A stretch of 64,000 nt of DNA from Nitzschia sp. pyKryTriq1. Taxonomy: Eukaryota > Bacillariophyta > Bacillariophyceae > Bacillariales > Bacillariaceae. How positions within the stretch are numbered: the stretch's first letter is position 1; every line of letters starts with the position of its first letter. The stretch spans positions 248,001 to 312,000 of the forward strand of contig OY101120.1 in assembly GCA_956465555.1 (NCBI GenBank), given 5' to 3'. Below are positions 20,653 through 31,800 of the stretch, in pieces. Below the pieces are notes generated by a model. That model made no database searches. It was not told the origin of the DNA and saw only the letters and a program-made list of their open reading frames with translations. Position numbers and translations under genes: made by a program.

Positions 20653-21045
20653 CTACCTCAACACGCCCCATGCATCTTCTTCGTCTAATTGATCGATCAG
20701 CATATCTTCGAGTTCGTCGAAAATTAACATCACTTGATCAAATTCTTCCCTCCTCCCGTTAGTAGATGCAAAGATCCCCTCTCGACCTTTTGAAGGTAAC
20801 ACTGTCGAAATTCCAGAGGCCAGCTTGAAAAATATCTTCTTCGATGCCGAACGGAGATGCCTTCGTTGTCTTTGCTTTGTCTTGTTGCTCTTCACTTTTT
20901 CTCGGAACGAGATGTCCTTGTTGTTGGGAGATGCTCGTCCCTCCTCTCCTCCTGTGGCGGCAGCGGTGAAGGACCGCCCCCAGCAAAGTCTGCTCGCTTG
21001 TTGCGATCGTTGCTCTTGGTTATCTTGTGTTTGTTCCATCATCAT
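20653..21045 (-). CDS. Small unknown protein
   Basis: The frame from the ATGATGATG cluster at 21045 encodes 130 residues (MMMEQTQDNQEQ). The N-terminal half is Gln/Arg-rich, the middle is strongly basic ('VKSNKTKQRQRRHLRSASKK', a possible nuclear signal), and the C-terminus is acidic and probably helical ('FDQVMLIFDELEDMLIDQLD'). The frame opens further upstream to 21222, but that part is Asn/Lys-rich and less coding-like. No family is recognised. Both strands are open here, so the call rests on the ordered charge pattern and is moderate at best. Confidence 0.42.
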   Translation of the reverse strand: MMMEQTQDNQEQRSQQASRLCWGRSFTAAATGGEEGRASPNNKDISFREKVKSNKTKQRQRRHLRSASKKIFFKLASGISTVLPSKGREGIFASTNGRREEFDQVMLIFDELEDMLIDQLDEEDAWGVLR

Positions 21046-21833
21046 TGATCTAGTAGAATAGTAGAAGTATGGCTTTTGCCCTTGCTGTTTGCTGTTGAGA
21101 AAATAATGATGCTTGTTGTTTAGTTGCAAGTTCACGATTATTACAGGCATTATCTTATTTGTTCTCTGAGTTCTTTCTCTATTCGTTCTCGTAGTTTCCG
21201 CTTTTCTCTTTTTGGAGGGCAATAATAAAAAGTTGTGGTTCGCAGTTCGCTCGCTTGATTATCATACCAGGGTAGTATTGTTGGTATAGGTATTCTGTAC
21301 CAGGCAGTGCTCGTACCGGTACAGGGTATGTATGGCATACTGTACCGGTACCGCGGTAGACCGGTATTGCCGGAAGATGCTTTGCAACTAAAAAAATGAC
21401 TTGGTTTATCGGAGCAAGGACAAGCACGACAGAGTAAAAGGAAAGTACAGTACAGTACCTGGTACTGGTACTGCTGCAAATCTGAAAAGGCAATCCAGCT
21501 CTCGGTCCCCGCAGTCGATGATTCGAGCGGGGCATTCGTGTCGTCATCCTCGACAGCGCCGGCCGGACGACGGATGAGGTACGGACTGAGTTCCGTTCTG
21601 CTCGTCATCCGCCTAACACCGTGACGTCAGTGAGAAAAAGGGAGAGGAGGATCGCGTATCTTTTCGGTCATGCGTCGGCGCACATCTATCATCGAACATC
21701 AAAGCATTTGGTTGATTGATGGTGCGGGGACCTACCGGTACCGGTATGGTATTGTCATCAGACCTCTTGTCAGCACGACTAACAACACAACGTACTGTAT
21801 TATTGATTTCCACTCGCAATACTGTACATCATC
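21046..21833. other. Divergent intergenic region, GTAC-palindrome cluster
   Basis: This 788-bp region lies upstream of ATP-citrate lyase. Between about 21280 and 21480 it carries another field of GGTACCGG/CAGTACC palindromes. 'TACCGGTACCGGTA' near 21731 holds two overlapping copies of TACCGGTA about 100 bp before the ACL start. Confidence 0.5.
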
Positions 21834-24800
21834 ATGTCCGCCAAAGCAGTCCGAGAGTTTCACGGGAAAAAGCTCATCGCCCGACATGTCCGCGAAGTCT
21901 CGGGAGGCAAACATGTCATTGATGACCGGAGTGTTCTGGTATCTTCGAACACAGACCTAGCGGAAGTGGTAACGGCGGAGCCGTGGTTGATGACTACGCC
22001 TCTCGTAGTCAAGCCCGATCAGCTGATCAAGAGGCGTGGTAAGGCGGGTCTTGTCGGAATCAACTTGGACTGGCCCGGGGTCCAAGCATGGATTGGCGAA
22101 CGAATGGAAAAAGGGATCCAGCTGGAACAGGTCACTGGTGTGTTGGATCATTTCATCGTGGACCCGTTTGTTCCACACGAGCAATCCGATGAGTATTATA
22201 TTTGTATTCAGAGCGATCGTGAAGGCGAAGAGATTCTCTTCTACGCCGAGGGTGGAGTGGACGTGGGAGATGTCGATTCCAAGGCCTCCCGCCTCCATAT
22301 TCCTATCGACGACGACGACCCGTTGACCCCCGAGAAACTCACCAGTGCCAACTTGCTGGCTGGGGTACCGGATGGTCGAATCGAAGATCTCGCCTCCTTT
22401 ATTCTGACGCTATTCAAGGTCTATCGAATGCTCAACTTTACGTACATGGAGATCAACCCCATTGTCTTTACGGGCGACGGAAAAATCGTACCGTTGGACT
22501 TGGCAGCCAAGATTGACGAGACCGCTGCCTTTTTGAATGCCACCCAGTGGGGACATTTGGACTTACCTGCCCCGTTTGGTAGAAGGGAGTTTCCCGAAGA
22601 AGCCTACATCCGAGAGCTTGACTCGAAGACTGGTGCATCGTTGAAACTCACCATTCTCAACCCAAAAGGAAGAATCTGGACCATGGTACGTTTTGTTTGT
22701 CGATGCAACAACTTGCAAATACTTCATTTTTGGTAACAAATCCTAATTATTGATTCTCATTTCTATTGCTCTGCTCGGATGATAGGTTGCGGGAGGAGGC
22801 GCGAGCGTGGTGTATGCGGATACGATATCGGATCTGGGTTTCGCGCATGAACTGGCCAACTACGGGGAATATTCCGGGGCTCCTAGTACGGAACATACCT
22901 TTGAATACGCCAAGACTATCATTGACTTGATGACACGCGAAAGGGATCCCAAGGGAAAGATTTTCATCATCGGAGGTAGTATTGCCAACTTTACGGATGT
23001 GGCAGCGACTTTTGCGGGTCTCATCAAGGCACTCCAGGCATATTCCGACGTCTTGAGAAAGCACAGTGTACGTCCAACAGTATGATGGAATGGATACCAG
23101 AGGAGTTGTCATTATTTGAGGGTCTATCAAACATATACAATTGTCCGAGCTCCTACGGCTTCTAATCTCTGTACTTTGTCCATTTCATTTTGTCTTTAGG
23201 TGAAGATTTGGGTGCGTCGTGCAGGTCCCAACTATCAAGAAGGTCTTCAGATGATGCGCCAAGCGTCCGGTGATGCTGGATTGGATATCCATGTGTACGG
23301 GCCCGAGACACACATCACAGCCGTGGTTCCCTTGGCCTTAGGCTTGGAAGATCTTGAAAAATTCCCCGAGTTTGACGATGAAGCGCATTTGAGAAAGCCG
23401 AGCTCTAAACCCGCGACGGGCATGCCCGCCAAGAAGAAATCCTTTCACCGACAAGTGGCAGATCATGAAGCAGACCACAAGGTGGAGAATTTTACAGCGT
23501 TGACGAGATGTGTTGTTTATGGCCTTCAGAATAGGGCGGTTCAGGGCATGCTGGACTTTGATTTCATGTGCAAAAGAGAGCGGCCGTCGGTTGCCGCTAT
23601 GATCTTCCCATTTTCGGCTAATCATTACATCAAGGTCAGTTCTTGAGAGTGTTCTCTATTTGTTCAACCTCAACTTGTATTCAACGACGTTGTCTCTCAC
23701 ACATATAAAACATCTTCAGTTCTATTGGGGCACCGATGAAATATTGATTCCCGTTTACCAATCTATGAAAGATGCCATAGAGAAGCATACGGAAGTCTCT
23801 GTTGTCATTAATTTTGCTTCTTTTCGTTCTGTTTACGATTCAGTCATGGAAATGCTGGAATATTCCAGTCAAATCAAAACAATTGCGTGAGTTCTTGGAT
23901 GCTGACTGGCGACTCATTAGATCTGAACATAATACTTATGTTTCTAGATTCTCACAACATACCCTTTCTGGTGTCCAGGATCATTGCAGAGGGAGTTCCG
24001 GAATCACAAACCCGTGCATTCAACAGGGCAGCGCAGAAGAAGGGCGTCGGTATCATCGGTCCTGCTACAGTTGGAGGAATCAAGGTAGGACTTTCAAGTT
24101 TGGCATGAATCATCGTGTCGTGGGTGGTCCCCTCACACTCTCATTTTTCTTTTTTCTTTTGCTAGCCCGGATGTTTTCGGATTGGAAACACGGGAGGTAT
24201 GCTCGATAATATCGTCATGTGCAAGCTCTATCGTCCTGGATCGGTGGCATATGTTTCTAGATCTGGTGGGCTTTCCAATGAGTTAAACAACATGATTTCA
24301 AGGAATTCAGATGGTGTGTACGAAGGAGTGGCAATCGGTGGTGATCGATATCCAGGATCGCGTTTTCTGGATCATTTGTTGAGGTACAATGACAATCCTT
24401 CAGTCCATATGCTCGTCCTACTTGGAGAAGTTGGTGGGGTAGATGAGTATCAAATATGCGAGGCTTTAGAAAGTGGAAGAATCTCAAAACCGATCGTGGC
24501 GTGGTGCATTGGAACGTGCGCTTCCAAGTTTTCATTTGAGGTGCAGTTTGGCCACGCGGGTGCCCTTGCAAAAGGAAACTCAGAAACCGCATCCGCAAAG
24601 AACAAAGCTTTGAAAGATGCGGGTGCCTATGTTCCTGACAACTTTTTTGAGTTCGGGAATCTCATCAAGAAGGTTTACGATGACCTTGTTGAGTCTGGAA
24701 CACTGGTCCCAGCTCCAGAAGTTGAAGCACCCAAGATCCCCATGGACTACCAATGGGCGAAGCGTCTGGGTCTGGTCCGGAAGCCCGCTGCTTTCATTTC

Positions 24801-25645
24801 ATCTATTTCAGATGATCGCGGCGAAGAGCTCAAGTACAGTGGCATGCCCATTAGCGAGGTTTTTGAAAAGGATCTCGGGATTGGGGGTGTGCTCTCTTTG
24901 CTTTGGTTTCGTAGGCAGCTACCACCATATGTTTCGAAATTCATCGAAATGATTCTCATGGTAACAGCTGACCACGGGCCTGCTGTATCTGGAGCCCACA
25001 ACACGATTGTTGCGGCAAGGGCAGGCAAGGATCTAGTGTCCTCACTGGCGAGCGGTTTGTTGACTATTGGGCCTCGTTTTGGGGGCGCGCTCGACAGGGC
25101 TGCTCAAATTTTCACGGAGGGAAGTGACAGCGGGGTTGATGCCGCTGACTTTGTGAAAGACATGAGGAAAAAGAACGAGCTCATCATGGGCATTGGACAC
25201 CGAATCAAATCACTTTCCAACCCAGACAAACGGGTCGAAATCATCAAAGAATATGCTCTGAAGAACTTCTCGGACAATACTGTTCTTGAATTTGCCTTGG
25301 CCGTGGAGCAGGTAACTACGCAGAAGAAAGCAAATCTGATTTTGAATGTAGATGGTTGCATTGCTGTTTGCTTCGTCGACATGCTGCGGAGCTGTGGAGC
25401 CTTTACCCATCAGGAAGCCAACGAAATGATCGAGAGTGGTTGCCTCAATGGGCTCTTTGTCCTGGGCCGAAGCATTGGCTTTATTGGGCACTACCTAGAC
25501 CAAAATCGACTGAAACAAGGGCTGGTAAGTTGGGGACGCTTGTCTCGATATTTTTCACGCGCACGTACTCATTTCGTCTCTGCTTGTACTATTGCAGTAC
25601 CGTCATCCTTGGGACGACATCAGCTACCTTACCGACGAGGGTTAA
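21834..25645 (+). CDS. ACLY: ATP-citrate synthase (ATP-citrate lyase), single-chain form
   Basis: Seven exons (21834-22685, 22786-23067, 23200-23634, 23720-23886, 23979-24084, 24166-25524, 25598-25645) with GT-AG introns of 73-132 bp yield 1082 residues, close to human ACLY (1101). Exon 4 ends in phase 2 and the rest in phase 0. The N-terminal half has the ATP-grasp/citrate-binding module ('[18 protein letters not shown]', '[12 protein letters not shown]', '[15 protein letters not shown]'). The CoA-ligase part has '[19 protein letters not shown]', and '[12 protein letters not shown]' carries the phosphohistidine (about H744). The citrate-synthase-like end has '[15 protein letters not shown]' and '[30 protein letters not shown]'. 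It makes cytosolic acetyl-CoA and oxaloacetate from citrate, CoA and ATP. Plants and fungi usually split this enzyme into two genes. Confidence 0.96.
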
Positions 25646-25825
25646 ACGTACTGAGTTACGTAGTTGTACTGTTGCCATGCAGCTACCCAACTATTTTAGT
25701 TCGCCGAGACACACTTGATTAGCTACCAGCTACATCGGGTCTAAGACTTTGAGTTGAGTTGGAAATTGTAACAGGTTGACGTCTATAGTTTCCCTCCACT
25801 ATTATATGAACATGAACTGTTCTAG

Positions 25826-26972
25826 CTAAATCCCCACAATTTGCGTTAGCACATAGTCGTTGTTGTTGGTTACACTTCGTTGCAGGGAAAACCGACGAGC
25901 GGCTCTTTGCTGTTGTGCCTGATGTTGGTTGCCCATCCCTTGAGCTCCCACCAACGACAGACGTCTCTTTGCTGCTCCCACAAGCCCTCGACTAAGTTCG
26001 ATTGACATTCTACGCGATGCGCCTTGCAGTCCGGTCTCTTCAACAAAGAAGAACTGCATCCCCTCAAATAGCACACAGTCACCTTCATGGGGTGTGTTCA
26101 TGGGGGCGTTAGCGGGATTTTCCAGCACAGAAGAAAGCACCGACAGAAGTGTGTCTTCATCAAATAAGTCAGCACCACCAACATTTTGTTGCTGTTGCTG
26201 AGAAATCTGGCTTGGTAGAAATGGTGCATTTCGAGTACTGCTCGGATGCGTTTGAGATTGTTGAAGCCCTGGTTGCAACATCGGGCCGCTGAAGTCACTG
26301 GACACAACACGCAGGGGAGCTGGGGCGACGGGTTTCAATGCCTTGGTCGTAGGCGGGGAATCTGTCGGAGACGAGGCGCGATTATTATTACCTGTACCCT
26401 TGATTTTGAGGCGTTTCATGTATCGGCACAGTGCCGGTTGGCCTCGAACAAAGCTAACATGCGAATAGCCACCCTTCTCGGGTCCAGCCAAGAGCCGTTC
26501 GAATCCCCACATATTCACTGGAATAAAAAGACAGATTGAGTGTGTGTCAGATACAATTCGTGGTGATGTATAATGCAAACAAACGGCTGGGCCTGAAACT
26601 TACATTGACGTTGAAAGGACTTGTACTTCGTTTGACGGAAGTACTTCGGCATAATTTTGTTGACGAAAACTTCCGTATTGTGGACCTTGAAGGATTGATG
26701 ATCCGGTAGCCATGAGACGATGTTTGTGAACTCGTTGTTTTCAGCTGCTTCCAACATTTCATGAAGTTTCTAAAGAGAAAAATTGAGTGAAAAACATGTA
26801 ATCGAGTAAAAAGGAAGAAGAATCAACGATAAGATGAACTCACCCAAGGAAATGGCACGCTGTGGTTCACACATTTATCGTCTTCTCCATCGGAAGAATA
26901 CATGATATCATTGCTGAGTGGTGAACCTTCACGTCCAGGATAGCCAGGCTTGTTTTCGATAGCCGTCATCAT
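25826..26972 (-). CDS. Heat-shock-factor-type transcription factor
   Basis: Three exons (26844-26972, 26604-26769, 25826-26517; introns GTGAGT...TTTAG and GTAAGT...CCAG) give 328 residues. The HSF DNA-binding domain spans about residues 39-145: 'VPFPW|KLHEMLEAAENNEFTNIV', 'SWLPDHQSFKVHN', 'IMPKYFRQTKYKSFQRQ|LNMW' (shown across the splice) and 'GGYSHVSFVRGQPALCRYMK'. The second intron splits the Leu codon of RQ-L-NMWGF, the recognition-helix end, and the restored reading is a strong check. The remainder is Gln- and Ser-rich and probably disordered, with 'EDTLLSVLSSVLEN' as a possible activation helix; I see no clear HR-A/B trimerisation coiled coil. HSFs are greatly expanded in diatoms. It converges on ATP-citrate lyase with 180 bp between stops. 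Confidence 0.92.
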
Positions 26973-28844
26973 TGTTATTTGCTAGTTTTTATGGTAAATG
27001 TTGTGTCGAAGAGTAGAGTAGACTTGAATTGAATTGGTTGGTCGTTTTCGAAAAATATGAACTGAAGTCTGCGAGTTCTGGGTTCTGTTCGTAATTAGCA
27101 GTGATGGCATGGAATTCGTCATCAGTACCACCATTTCCCCGTTTCGGATAAACTTGGAGGAGATATATGGAAGGAAGAAAACATGTTGGGTGCCTTCTCT
27201 TTTTTCGCAGGAACCATAACGAAATAGCGTGATAACTTTAGATTTAACGCAACCGGTTCTCTTTGTGTATGTTCGCTAGCCTGTGCCACTCAAATGCATG
27301 TTGAAGCTCGCATCCACGGCTTATCAAGCCGGGTTTTCGGAGAAAAGAACCGATGCACATACAGTATGTTTGTGGCTTCGGGTTTTCCACATGTACTCTA
27401 TAGTCTTGCACCTTTCCTTTCAGGACCTGCAAGAAATCTTGCAGAACAAAGATTGTTCTTCGACGTGGGATTGCTGCTGCTTATATACGGTACTGGTAGT
27501 ACGTGCTTTCAGGACCTCTCCCCGCCCGGCGGGTTACGAGTACGCGTTTACATGGTACAAGTACGTTTAGTTGTCTGCTTTTGCTCCGCGCTACTACAAC
27601 TTGCTTGCTTGATGTTGTTCGAACTGCATCACACTCTATTCTACTCCTACTACTACTGTACTACCGGTAGAGTAGAGCTACAGTACTCGTACGAACCGGT
27701 ACAGTACTCTACCGGTAGAGTTGATTGAGAAGACGACGATGAAGATTCTTCGTTCATTCCCGCTTGAGAAGAAGTCTCGAAAAGAAGCTACTATTACGGT
27801 ACCGGTAGGGCCCTAGTACCTGTACTACTAGCCGTACTAGAACCCAATCGATACCGGTAGAATAAACCGACCTGCTCCTTCAAGGAGCAGGTCAAGAAGT
27901 TCTTGTCAGGTGGGTTTGCCATCGTCTACTAGAGGACGAGTACGGTAAACGATAACGATAACTTTGTTGCAGCACCTCCCATTATTATTTGTTGGTCCTC
28001 ATTCTTCGGGAAGAGGAACCATCCTGATGCATTCATTCATGGTGGCAGATCGAAAAGAACTGGCGGCGGCGGGGGAGGATGATGAGTGAGTGGTGGTGCG
28101 TGAGCCCCGAGAGGACGACGACTGGTGACTACGGGTACAGTACGTACTTGTATTGTACTCTTCAACATCACCACTTCGCTTCTCCACCCCACCAGGTCAT
28201 ATTCTACCTGCTACTAGTACTACCAGTACTGAACCGGCACTGTCGGATTGCCACTGCCGCCTGGCTTTTCGCTTGGGCCGGCGGGTATAATAAGTACCGG
28301 TAGAGGAAGTCGATGCGAGCTAGCAAGAGATCGTACCTGTACTTGTAGCGCGGACCGCTGGCTCGGAGGTGTGTCCGAGGAAGCACATCATCAACGCAAT
28401 AAGCAACTTGAAACTGTGGTCGGTTGTTCGGCCGGCGGCGACGTCAGTTGTCGTCTGTCCGGTGTCGGGAAGTCCAGCCTTGCACTCGAACAAAACGCAC
28501 ACTATCATAGTACGCGAAGTATGGTACTTAGCAACATGCAATAATAAGCATGTGCTGATGGGTTTTGTTCCTGCCATTATTATTATTTTATTGCTGTTTG
28601 CTGTGATGTGAATAGACTTTGACAAAATAATGGCAAGAAACCAATAATGGAATGGGCTACAATACGAGCTTGCTATTATTAGTCTATTGTTATAGTAGGA
28701 GGAGGTGTAAAAATACAATATTATTTTATGATAAAATAAAATAATATGAGAAGGAAAAGAATTAAAAACTATTCTTTTATTTGATGGGAAAGGACGGAAG
28801 AGGAGAGTGGAGAGTGAAAGCAAATCACTAATACTTGTACTGCG
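26973..28844. other. Long divergent intergenic region
   Basis: This 1.87-kb spacer has no convincing gene; several overlapping ORFs of 60-145 codons on both strands lack conserved motifs. It holds TACCGGTA near 27661, 27713, 27799, 27851 and 28292, a near-perfect hairpin at 27869-27893, and an AT-rich promoter-like zone from about 28560 to 28800 upstream of the GT25 gene. Confidence 0.5.
27869..27893. repeat. 12-bp inverted repeat with a single-base centre
   Basis: GACCTGCTCCTT and its exact complement AAGGAGCAGGTC flank one C. On RNA a real hairpin would need to open some base pairs for the loop; on DNA it is a near-perfect 25-bp palindrome. It lies in the middle of an intergenic region, just beyond a TACCGGTA cluster. 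Confidence 0.75.
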
Positions 28845-31800
28845 ATGTCTTCTCCGTCGTCCCGGAAACGTCCTGTGAAGCGACAACGACGACAACAACA
28901 ACAACAGCAGCATCAGCCCAATAATAGAAATGGTGGTTATGGTGACGTTGCTGAGGAATTACAGCAAGTTCCGGAATTATTGTTATTGCAACGCCCCGAA
29001 CCTCCCCCACCTCCACCTGCGTCACTGGTGCGATTGATTCAAAAAGACGCTGCCGTCTTAGAGTATTTTCAGGCTCTGCAATCCAATTTAGATTACGATG
29101 TTCAAAAATGGAAATCACGAGCACGAGCGCTGGAACAAAAACAAAACGAACAACAACAACAACAACAACAACAACAACGAGATATTCCTATGAAGCAGAA
29201 ACAGCGGCCCGCCGTGGATACTACTACTGCTGCTACTAATACTGCTAATGAGCACGAGGGAATGGCAAAGGAATCTAAAGGAACACCTTCCAATTCCAAC
29301 AACAATGGTGATGATGACTTTGCATTGGAGTTCTCGTCATCGTCAGACGAAGAAGAAGAAGACGCAGACGAAAAACCAAAGTCGTCCTCGTTTGGAATGT
29401 ACAAGAAGAATGTTGCATCAGCCTTGGACCTTTCTTCGTCATCCGAAGATGAAGATGAAGATGAAGATGAAAAAGGAATGAATATCCTACAAGGACAGTC
29501 ACGCTTCAAGTCTTCTAATACTGGTGGGGCACCACCGCCTGGCGGAAATAGTAAGCCGCATGCGCCAGCACTCTCAGCAGACATTCAGCAGGCTATCGAT
29601 CAATTGCATGTGGTTTTGGAGACCTTGGAGGAACTAGGGATCCCGCTGCTCGAGAAGGAAAAAATCATCGTCCCACCACCCTTGGATGATGCTACTGCTA
29701 CTATCGACAACTCTTCTGATACACTCCTTCAAAATCTTCCTCCTCTACTAGCAGATGATGATGGTACAGGTGGTGATGATGACGTGGAGAAACCACCACC
29801 ACCACCACCACCAGCAACCACCGGTACCATTGAAGAAGAATCATCGTCCCGCCACCACAAAACTTCTACTACTCCCATCCAGTACATTGTACGTCGCCGG
29901 TCCGACCACAATGTTGTCATTGATATTGTGCAATTCATCCGAGCATTGACTCGTATCAAACACGTATCCAATAATAACAACAATAACAACAACAACAACA
30001 ATGCTGTTATTGTGGAAGGCAATGACGAGAATCATCATTCGAATCATCATCCGAGAATGTTGTTGTCATTGTTCCCGTACTACTATCCTTTCATGACGGA
30101 AGATTCTTGCATCCCATGCTACATGAGGAGTGGTCACACTTCCACGGATGATTCAATGATGATTTGGCATCCAGCCGTCTCGGGGGTTGAAAAGTTACTC
30201 ATGTGCCTATGCTATATGGATGCCTTTTGCCCTGCACTCGACCGACTGATGATTAATGGGGACGACGACGAGGAGGTGACGGTGACGGTGACGGTGGAGG
30301 AACACCACGAGACGACCGACCGCAATAGGGAAGAGGCGCTTCAGCAATTGTTTGTGGCAATGAAGGGTCGACACGCATTAGTATCATCTCTACTTCAATC
30401 CTTGGAGGGTGAGATTGTGGAGACTTGGGCCGTTCAAGATCGCTCCAGTAGAATTTTGCAGAAAGCTACACACTGTTCGACCGAGTCGACTCTTGACGAC
30501 TCTGTCGACCAAGATCATGGGGATGCCGAGGCATCATCTTCTATTGCTAATAACCAAGGCACTGCTGCAAGTACGAGTACAAGTATCATTCCTTTTGGGA
30601 CCAAGAATTTTGTCCGTCTCTCTGGAATGGTTGAGCGTTGCATCTTGGCCAAGATCGTCTCGACTCTGTATCTACAGAGGCACGATCCCCAAAAGGCGTT
30701 CCAATTCTTTTGGTCCTACTTTCTTTCGACGACGCCCGCTCTTGATCTGGAAGACCACCCCAAATTACCTCCTGTACAAAGCTTTTGCGTCCTCGAAGCT
30801 ATCCTGACTTCGTCCGTGCCCGACTGTCGTCCAGTAGGGGGGCAGACAACGACCGCCAAGAGGACTTTACTGGACTGGATATTAGTCGAGGACAGTGGTG
30901 GTGGTTTCCTCGGCTCTTCGGTGCTTCTTCGCATGTTGGGTCTCGCTATGGAATCAACGGCTCAAATCTACCAGGAGCGGAGTGGGAAGCACTTGGACGA
31001 TCGCATCACCGACGTATCCCGTGCCGAATTGGCAGCCCATGAACGCCTCATGAATCAAGGCTGTCGGAACTGGGGCCTTGTTGGAAGTAGTACTAGTAGC
31101 AGCTTGGCGTCGCCATCTTCTCTGACGACGAAAGTGAAGTTTCTGCTATCATCGGATCATACGGAACGAGATGGGGGCCAAGCCTCTCTACTACTTTCCA
31201 CCACGCTTGCTTTGACACTCCAAGGCGATGCCATGAAAGTCGACGAGGAATTTGAGAAGGCTCTGGCAGGCCTCCGAGAAAATGTTGGCAAAGTCGAAAT
31301 CGAATTTCATCTCCAAGAGCGCCTCTTGGCATGCGTTTCGGCCAAGAAACAATTGGAGATTCGTCGGCTAGACGACTACCGTCGTATTGTGAACACGCCC
31401 ATGACATTTTCACCCAACAAGACGGGAATTCGACACATTCAGTCCTTCTCGACGACCTTCGTGAACTGGCTGGTCTCGCAAGATTTTGCTCGTGTCTCTA
31501 CCGTAGTCGTCACAGCGTTCCGTTGTTGCCACGCATGTGCCGACGCAGAAAGTATCTTTCGACTTGTTCAATGGGTGACGACGCATTTGCCTAGCGCTGG
31601 ATCCGATATCGATCCTTCGCTCTTTTCGATTCTGGATGCTATGGAGACGATGAGTCGTGTACCGACGGTCCACATCATAAACCTTGAGCGAAGGCCGGAC
31701 AGGATGGCAGCATTCTCCACACAAGCCATGTGCGAAGGTTTGATGTTTTTGAAAGGCGTCTCAGCGCTGGGCAAGCACCACAAGCCTGGAGAATCTCAAG

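Noticed and set aside
27244-27728. ORFs of 95 and 144 codons in the HSF-GT25 spacer
   Set aside because: Frames overlap each other, show no domain, and run into TACCGGTA repeats.
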